This document shows, piece after piece, positions 4,896 to 9,425 of a stretch of DNA of 9,425 bases (the first letter of the stretch is position 1; the number at the start of each line of letters is the position of its first letter). Both the position numbers and the translations under genes were made by a program. The stretch is from Bacteriovoracaceae bacterium (GTDB lineage: Bacteria; Bdellovibrionota; UBA1018), in NCBI GenBank assembly GCA_947475645.1, contig CANJNU010000015.1, forward strand, positions 1 to 9,425, read 5' to 3'. The notes beneath the pieces were generated by a model. It searched no databases and had not been told where the DNA came from. It saw only the letters and a program-made list of their open reading frames with translations.

Positions 4896-5990
4896 ATGAA
4901 ATACCACTTCAAATGGATCGCACCCTTGCTCTCGATGATTGGCTTAGGATCAACAGCGAGTTATGCGTTTCCTACGTTGGTCAACCACGGTTACACCACT
5001 TGCATTACTTGCCACGCTTCACCCAGCGGTGGCGGCCTACTGAACTCTTATGGAAAGTTTGTTGCCAACGAGCTTTTCTCGATCTGGGACGATTCGACGA
5101 CTGCACTTCCCTGGATCAGCAAGCCCGAGACAGTAAAAAGCCTGAACGCCATGTTTCAGGGGCGCGTCGCACAAACTTACTTCGAAACCCCCTACATTAA
5201 ACGAGGGGATTTCCAAAAGATGCAAGCCGACCTCGAAGTGAGCTACAATCGAGACTCTACTTTTGGTGTGATTGCACTGGGCCCCAGGCTTTCCTCGGCC
5301 ACCTCGAGCCAAAATCAAACCGATATCTTTGCTCGAAGATTCTACCTCGGGCATTCGGCTTTGAATCACGCTGTGAGAATTGGGAAATTCTTTCCTGAGT
5401 TTGGAATTAATTTCCCAAACCATAATGTTCCCACCCGTAAAGGCCTTTACTTTAACCACAACGAAGAGCCTTACATCGCGCAAGCCACCCTCTACTCGAC
5501 CACGTTTGACTATACGCTTGCAGTTCTAAGGGGTGCAGCCAACACTGAGCTGGACGGCAGAAACGCTTTGAGTGCCAACATCATTTATAAAGAAGGCACC
5601 ACTCGAACAGGTGTTTCCATCCTTAAGCCGCAAGGCGTGGGCTACGGTGCAAGCGTACACACACAAATTGGATTTTTACAGCACGGCTACGTGATCTCGG
5701 AGCTGGGCCAGAAGGTGAAGCAAGAGTCCAACTCAACTTCTACTTCTCGTGTATCCTTCTCAGAACTGGGTTGGGAGCTGACCAAAGGTCTCTACACATA
5801 CACAGGCCTTCAAACCACAAACAACCTCACCACCCAGGCAAGTACTACGCTTCTGCCCCTCGGATTCAAGATCTACCCGCTGTCCCATTTCGAGTTGATC
5901 GTAGAAGCAGCACGAACCACTTTTAACAGCGGGGGCATCAGCCTAGGCACAGGCTCTTCTGGGTATGTGATGCTGAACACCTACTTCTAG
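4896..5990 (+). CDS. Predicted outer-membrane beta-barrel with N-terminal single-haem (CxxCH) motif
   Basis: A 364-residue protein with a signal peptide (cleavage near SYA-FP, residue 24) followed at once by a haem c motif CITCH (C36, C39, H40) in the setting FPTLVNHGYTTCITCHASPSGGG. From about residue 80 it reads as amphipathic strands (for example GKFFPEFGINFP, YIAQATLYSTTFDYTLAVL) and ends in the aromatic ...VMLNTYF expected of outer-membrane barrels. This layout resembles a family of porin-like proteins with one N-terminal haem; I give no gene name. One haem at the periplasmic mouth of a barrel would suit handing electrons across or to the outer membrane, but no second haem is present, so full transmembrane wiring is not shown. 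It is third in the operon, with GAGGG ten bases before the ATG. Its TAG stop shares CTAG (5987-5990) with the stop of the kinase gene on the other strand. Confidence 0.82.
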   Translation: MKYHFKWIAPLLSMIGLGSTASYAFPTLVNHGYTTCITCHASPSGGGLLNSYGKFVANELFSIWDDSTTALPWISKPETVKSLNAMFQGRVAQTYFETPYIKRGDFQKMQADLEVSYNRDSTFGVIALGPRLSSATSSQNQTDIFARRFYLGHSALNHAVRIGKFFPEFGINFPNHNVPTRKGLYFNHNEEPYIAQATLYSTTFDYTLAVLRGAANTELDGRNALSANIIYKEGTTRTGVSILKPQGVGYGASVHTQIGFLQHGYVISELGQKVKQESNSTSTSRVSFSELGWELTKGLYTYTGLQTTNNLTTQASTTLLPLGFKIYPLSHFELIVEAARTTFNSGGISLGTGSSGYVMLNTYF

Positions 5991-8155
5991 GCTGCAACAG
6001 CGCCCTGGGAAGGAACACGCACAATAAATTCGACGCCTTGTCCGGGGAAGTTTTTAACTTCGACTGATCCCCCCAGCTTCTCCGCAATCGACTTCACTGC
6101 GCTCAGACCGACTCCACGCCCTGAAACCTCGGTCACTTCTTCTTTGGTCGAAAAGCCTGGATGAAAGATCAATGCAAGTTGGCTCGCTTCGGAGATGCGG
6201 CTCGCCTGATCTTTCTCAACCAACCCCGCTTCGACAGCTAGCTCGATTACTCGCGCGACCACCACACCCTTCCCGTCGTCGCGAAGCCTAAACTCCTGGA
6301 TGCCGGAGGTTTCTGAACACGAAAGCAGAATGTATCCCAGGCGTGACTTTCCAGCCAAGGTTCGTTGGTCGGGAAGCTCAATTCCGTGATCAATCGAATT
6401 ACGAATCAGATGCCCCAAAATATCGACCACTTGCCTCAGTCGTCCTGGCAGAAGAGTCATGCTTCCACCCTCGATTTGAAGCTCGATTTCTTTTCCAAAC
6501 TGCTTGGCGAAGCGCTGAACCACCGCATTCAATCGATCAAAAGCATCTTGAACAGGAACCTCGTTCAACCGCTGGAAAGCCTGTGCGATGACCTGTACGC
6601 TCTCCGATGCGGAGAGCGCCTTCTGAGTGGATACACGCTCGATCAACTCAGAGAGCTGATCTAAGTTTCGCTGAGGGATCATCTGAATGAGATGCCCCTG
6701 GCTATCCGATAAATCGATCCAATCGGATTCGATACCAAAAAAGCCATAAGCTTTGGTTGCGTATTCTGAAATCAAAGCCTTAGCTTGCTGATGGGATTGA
6801 AACATCACTTCAAGCTCAAAGGCTGGCGAGACCTGGGATTCAATGTCGTGCAAACGACTGGAAAGGGAAATGAGCTGGTACATCCCTGCATTGCCCTTCA
6901 GTGTATGAAGCGTAATCAATAAAGCCGACTTAGCTTTGGCTAAACCCCCTTGGGCGAGCTGGTCTAAGTTCAAGTCTGAGCAGCGCCCATAGGCATCCTC
7001 GAGGTACTCGGCCACCCCCACTCTTCCGGCTGATGCGAGCTCTTGAATCACTTCGATATCTTGCTTTTTCTTCTGCAAATCTAAACGAAGCGCTTCAAGT
7101 TCGGTGACGTCTTCTGCCACCACCAAAACACTTTCCAAACAGTGTTGAGCATTCCAAAGCGGTGTATATGAAAACTTCAACACTTGAGCCTGCTCACCTA
7201 CCCGATCAATCGTTCGTGGAAGGTAGTCTGAGGAGACTTGCCATTGAATTTCCTCTTCTCCCAAGGCCGAAAAAAAGGCACTTCGAACAGTTTCGACTTC
7301 AGATGCATTCGTCGAAGACTTCTCAAACATCAGCTGGATCAAGTCCAGGCCAACAATTTCCTTTTTAAAAACCTGCGCCGAGTAGCTCGAAGCCGGCGAA
7401 GTGACCTTCAGATCCTTGTCGACTGCAAAAACCGACTGCCTCATATTGTTCATCATGTTGGAGATGGGAAGAAGTCGAACACTGAGGAAGCGATTGAGCG
7501 ATCGAATGAGGCGCAGCGAGACCCCCAAAGCTCCTAAGGTCAACACAAGGCCGATGACCATAGTGAGCCGAAGGAGAGACTCGGACAAGGTGAGCTGTCG
7601 ATCCAAGCTCTTCATCACCACGTCTTCCACCTGATCCAGATCTGCCTTGAAAACCTTCAAGTCTGAGTCCACTTTAGCAAAGAAAGGCTCTGCAACCTTG
7701 ACCTTGCCTTCCATCAACGCGAACGTCATTTGCCGACTATTCTCATTGAGGCGATCGAACGTGACCTCGATCGCTTTGAGCTTATCTTGGATAAAATCAC
7801 GATCTTGAATACTTTGACTCGTACTGACTTCGTTTCTTAAAACTTGCTTGGCCTGATTAAAGTCTTTAATCAGCTGATCGTATCGCAACAAGTGCGACAT
7901 CAAAATATCCTGATTTTGGTTCGTTCCAAGTGCGTAGTAGATGGCAGTAATATCAAGAGCACGCTGCTTCAATGATTCGACTGCCCGATATCTCCCCAAG
8001 TGCTGAGCTGAGAACTCGCTATAGGTTTTCGAGCCCTTCCAAGTCGTCGCGACGGTAAAAATACCCACCGTAAAGAGAATCCCAAAGATCATGAAGAAGA
8101 TTCGCCGGGTTTCGGACTCGATCGTGGGGTTGGGATTTCTTCTAAAGAGCGTCAC
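5987..8155 (-). CDS. Membrane sensor kinase: periplasmic helical sensor, PAS, Hpt and CheA-type ATPase
   Basis: A 722-residue kinase. In order: TM1 (residues 20-37), a helical periplasmic sensor of about 150 residues resembling four-helix-bundle MCP sensors, TM2 (196-214), a PAS-like domain (232-350), a short coiled segment (352-372), an Hpt domain with phosphoacceptor H417 in LHTLKGNAG, a CheA-like linker/dimerisation region (about 497-555), and an ATPase. The ATPase has the CheA N-box HLIRNSIDHGIE (582-593), G1 DDGKG (626-630), an F-box with HPGFST (665-670) and G2 SGRGVGLSAVKS. No P2 or C-terminal CheW-like domain is present, so it is CheA-like in catalysis but not in array coupling. The start is GTG 8153-8155, 16 bases after the receiver gene; an ATG at residue 22 would cut into TM1. 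Kinase and receiver are the obvious pair. The signal it senses is unknown. Confidence 0.87.
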   Translation of the reverse strand: MTLFRRNPNPTIESETRRIFFMIFGILFTVGIFTVATTWKGSKTYSEFSAQHLGRYRAVESLKQRALDITAIYYALGTNQNQDILMSHLLRYDQLIKDFNQAKQVLRNEVSTSQSIQDRDFIQDKLKAIEVTFDRLNENSRQMTFALMEGKVKVAEPFFAKVDSDLKVFKADLDQVEDVVMKSLDRQLTLSESLLRLTMVIGLVLTLGALGVSLRLIRSLNRFLSVRLLPISNMMNNMRQSVFAVDKDLKVTSPASSYSAQVFKKEIVGLDLIQLMFEKSSTNASEVETVRSAFFSALGEEEIQWQVSSDYLPRTIDRVGEQAQVLKFSYTPLWNAQHCLESVLVVAEDVTELEALRLDLQKKKQDIEVIQELASAGRVGVAEYLEDAYGRCSDLNLDQLAQGGLAKAKSALLITLHTLKGNAGMYQLISLSSRLHDIESQVSPAFELEVMFQSHQQAKALISEYATKAYGFFGIESDWIDLSDSQGHLIQMIPQRNLDQLSELIERVSTQKALSASESVQVIAQAFQRLNEVPVQDAFDRLNAVVQRFAKQFGKEIELQIEGGSMTLLPGRLRQVVDILGHLIRNSIDHGIELPDQRTLAGKSRLGYILLSCSETSGIQEFRLRDDGKGVVVARVIELAVEAGLVEKDQASRISEASQLALIFHPGFSTKEEVTEVSGRGVGLSAVKSIAEKLGGSVEVKNFPGQGVEFIVRVPSQGAVAA

Positions 8156-8171
8156 TGTGGATCAATCCCAT

Positions 8172-8540
8172 TTAGCCTTTCACCACGAGCTCAACAGCTT
8201 TCTTCAATCGATCGGCCACAATCGGCTTGAGTAACCAGACTTTTACGCCCGCTTTTTTGGCATCTTCCTTCAAGCTTGCGTTCACTTCGGTGGTCAGCAT
8301 GATCAATGCCATTTGAGCCCATTTTTTCTCTTTCGCAACGGCCGACACAAATTCAATTCCGTTCATCTTGGGCATATTGACATCGACGAAGGCCAAATCA
8401 GGAACTGCACCTTTCGCCAGTAAATCCAGGGCCTCGAATCCATCTTCGGCCTCGATACACTCAAAGCCCATAGGCACCAAGACTTGCTTTACTGCCGCAC
8501 GAACGATGGGCGAATCATCCACTAATAGAGCGCGTTTCAT
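8172..8540 (-). CDS. CheY-like single-domain response regulator
   Basis: A 122-residue lone receiver domain with all the phosphorylation landmarks: acidic pair D8-D9, phosphoacceptor D53 in FVDVNMPKMNG, a T in LTTE (T83 or T84), and K105 in LLKPI. There is no output domain, so it likely acts by protein contact or as a phosphate shuttle. I start it at ATG 8538-8540, preceded by GGGGG six bases upstream; the longer frame reading from 8618 overlaps the previous gene and has no support. It lies 19 bases after the CheX-domain gene and 16 before the kinase, which donates phosphate through H417 by the family logic. Its effector is not in the window. Confidence 0.93.
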   Translation of the reverse strand: MKRALLVDDSPIVRAAVKQVLVPMGFECIEAEDGFEALDLLAKGAVPDLAFVDVNMPKMNGIEFVSAVAKEKKWAQMALIMLTTEVNASLKEDAKKAGVKVWLLKPIVADRLKKAVELVVKG

Positions 8541-8559
8541 AAATACCCCCAGAAGAAAA

Positions 8560-9425
8560 TTAGAGAACTTCGAGTGCGTCGGCTTCGGTAGCGCTCTGCA
8601 CAGCAAATCCAAAATCACGCGAAAACTTCGCTCCGTTTAAGAAAGGAACGAGGAAATGCACCGACAAACTCATCACCCCTGACGAATCATTGAAAACTAC
8701 CGAAGGCATATAAAAAGCACTTCGGCGTTTGTAATAGGCCAACCCATCTTTACCGACCATCACGGGTAGCCCTATACGAGCTTCGATATTCAGCTTTTTT
8801 AAATTGTAATTAATCAGGCCCAGCATTTGATTGCCGATCTCGGCAAAATATCGAGTCACGCCCTCATCGTCCTGCTCACGCAAAGTGCCACTCTTCCGAC
8901 GAAGAGATTCGTAGTTGGATCTGAGAGTGATTCCGCCCGAGAATCCCGGTGCATTCGTTTCACAGTAAACCAAGAAATCGTGATTTTTCTTATCCGTGGG
9001 CTGCGATGGATCTTGCTCAGACCAGTCGAGCTTCAAGTCGGGAAGCATTCCGCTCAGAATATTTTGAAGCGAGAAGAGCGCGAGCTCCTTAAACTTATCG
9101 GGGAAAATTTCTTTGAGGTACTGAGGAAGATATTCGCTTCCATCCGTAAAATCATCCGAAGAAAACCTGATCTCGATCCAGTTCTCTTTTGAAAAATCGA
9201 TCAGTCCCTGAAAACTTTGTCGATCGACCGCGTCTTGGGTCTTCAGAAAAATACCAATACAGTGCTTCATCACGCCCAGCTTACTCAAAGCATCAGCTGC
9301 ACTTTCGCAAACGAGGAGCGAGAAACCTAACCCCTTGGCCAAGACCTCCATCTTCTGAACTTGCGCGAGGGGAAGACCGTAAACGATTAAGTAACTTTTC
9401 TTATCAAACACTAGCTGTGTGCTCA
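8560..9425 (-). CDS. CheX-domain protein with an N-terminal receiver-like region (start at window edge)
   Basis: About 283 residues are seen from GTG 9409-9411, but the frame stays open to the edge. The codon at 9424-9426 is xTG, giving (M)STQLVFDKKSY, so the true start is probably one base outside the window. Residues 7-105 (numbered from GTG) look like a receiver fold, with alternating hydrophobic strands SYLIVYG and FSLLVCE. No phosphorylatable Asp pair is seen there, so it may be a pseudo-receiver. Residues 108-260 match a CheX-type phosphatase. AEIGNQMLG carries the ExxN catalytic pair E191/N194, followed by IEARIGLPVMVGKDG. CheX proteins dephosphorylate CheY-P; the receiver encoded next is the natural target. 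It is first in the visible operon, 19 bases ahead of the receiver gene. The domain call is by motif; a CheC-like or other member of the family is possible. Confidence 0.8.
   Translation of the reverse strand, partial: STQLVFDKKSYLIVYGLPLAQVQKMEVLAKGLGFSLLVCESAADALSKLGVMKHCIGIFLKTQDAVDRQSFQGLIDFSKENWIEIRFSSDDFTDGSEYLPQYLKEIFPDKFKELALFSLQNILSGMLPDLKLDWSEQDPSQPTDKKNHDFLVYCETNAPGFSGGITLRSNYESLRRKSGTLREQDDEGVTRYFAEIGNQMLGLINYNLKKLNIEARIGLPVMVGKDGLAYYKRRSAFYMPSVVFNDSSGVMSLSVHFLVPFLNGAKFSRDFGFAVQSATEADALEVL

Noticed and set aside
5037..5483. Minus-strand reading of 148 codons opposite the haem-barrel gene
   Set aside because: The sense-strand product has a signal peptide, CxxCH and a barrel ending; the antisense frame has none of these.
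7162..7634. Plus-strand readings opposite the kinase
   Set aside because: They are antisense to the PAS and membrane regions of a well-formed kinase and carry no recognisable family signal.
5987..8155. Classical CheA
   Set aside because: The ATPase and Hpt match CheA, but the protein has membrane and PAS domains and lacks P2 and the CheW-like C-terminal domain, so I do not give it the cheA symbol.
1..9425. tRNA, rRNA, CRISPR array or insertion sequence
   Set aside because: I saw no cloverleaf, no regularly spaced repeats with unique spacers, no transposase, and no paired terminal repeats beyond the short 21-bp motif.

Overview
The window looks like chromosomal DNA of a free-living, probably predatory or predator-related Gram-negative bacterium. 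Base composition is balanced and there are many exported proteins, a c-type cytochrome cluster with an outer-membrane barrel, and chemotaxis-like signalling genes. A Bdellovibrionota/Oligoflexia-type host is my best guess from the gene styles. This is inference: there is no rRNA or other taxonomic marker here.

Layout. (1) 2-478, plus strand: the C-terminal end of a class III adenylate cyclase, cut by the window edge. (2) 555-1190, minus strand: an exported DUF1566-like (Lcl fold) protein, convergent with the cyclase. (3) About 1191-2979: a stretch of gene decay. It holds a non-coding interval with two hairpins, a short-chain dehydrogenase/reductase (SDR) broken by a stop, deletions and a frameshift, and a HAMP-SpoIIE (PP2C-type) phosphatase remnant in at least two frames. 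A doubtful small ORF at 2704-2979 may be the phosphatase's 5' fragment. (4) 3060-3434, minus strand: a small secreted six-cysteine protein. (5) 3507-5990, plus strand: a tight three-gene operon encoding a two-haem cytochrome c, a periplasmic YceI-family protein, and a predicted outer-membrane barrel with one N-terminal CxxCH haem motif. (6) 9425-5987, minus strand: a three-gene signalling operon encoding a CheX-domain protein, a single-domain CheY-like receiver, and a membrane kinase that joins a sensor, PAS, Hpt and CheA-type ATPase. It ends tail to tail with the cytochrome operon, and the two stop codons share one CTAG.

How the genes work together. The cytochrome operon reads as a periplasm-to-outer-membrane redox module of unknown substrate. 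The signalling operon reads as a self-contained phosphorelay. The kinase would sense a signal through its periplasmic helices, autophosphorylate its Hpt histidine (H417) and pass phosphate to the receiver (D53), and the CheX domain (ExxN motif) would remove it. No CheW-binding domain is seen, so coupling to classical chemoreceptor arrays is not expected from this sequence.

The most notable small-scale signal is a perfect 11-bp inverted repeat at 1901-1927, lying exactly on the premature stop of the SDR pseudogene. It suggests the stop arose by palindrome-templated mutation. A 13-bp plus 5-bp motif also occurs twice, just after the stop codons of two genes, in opposite orientations.
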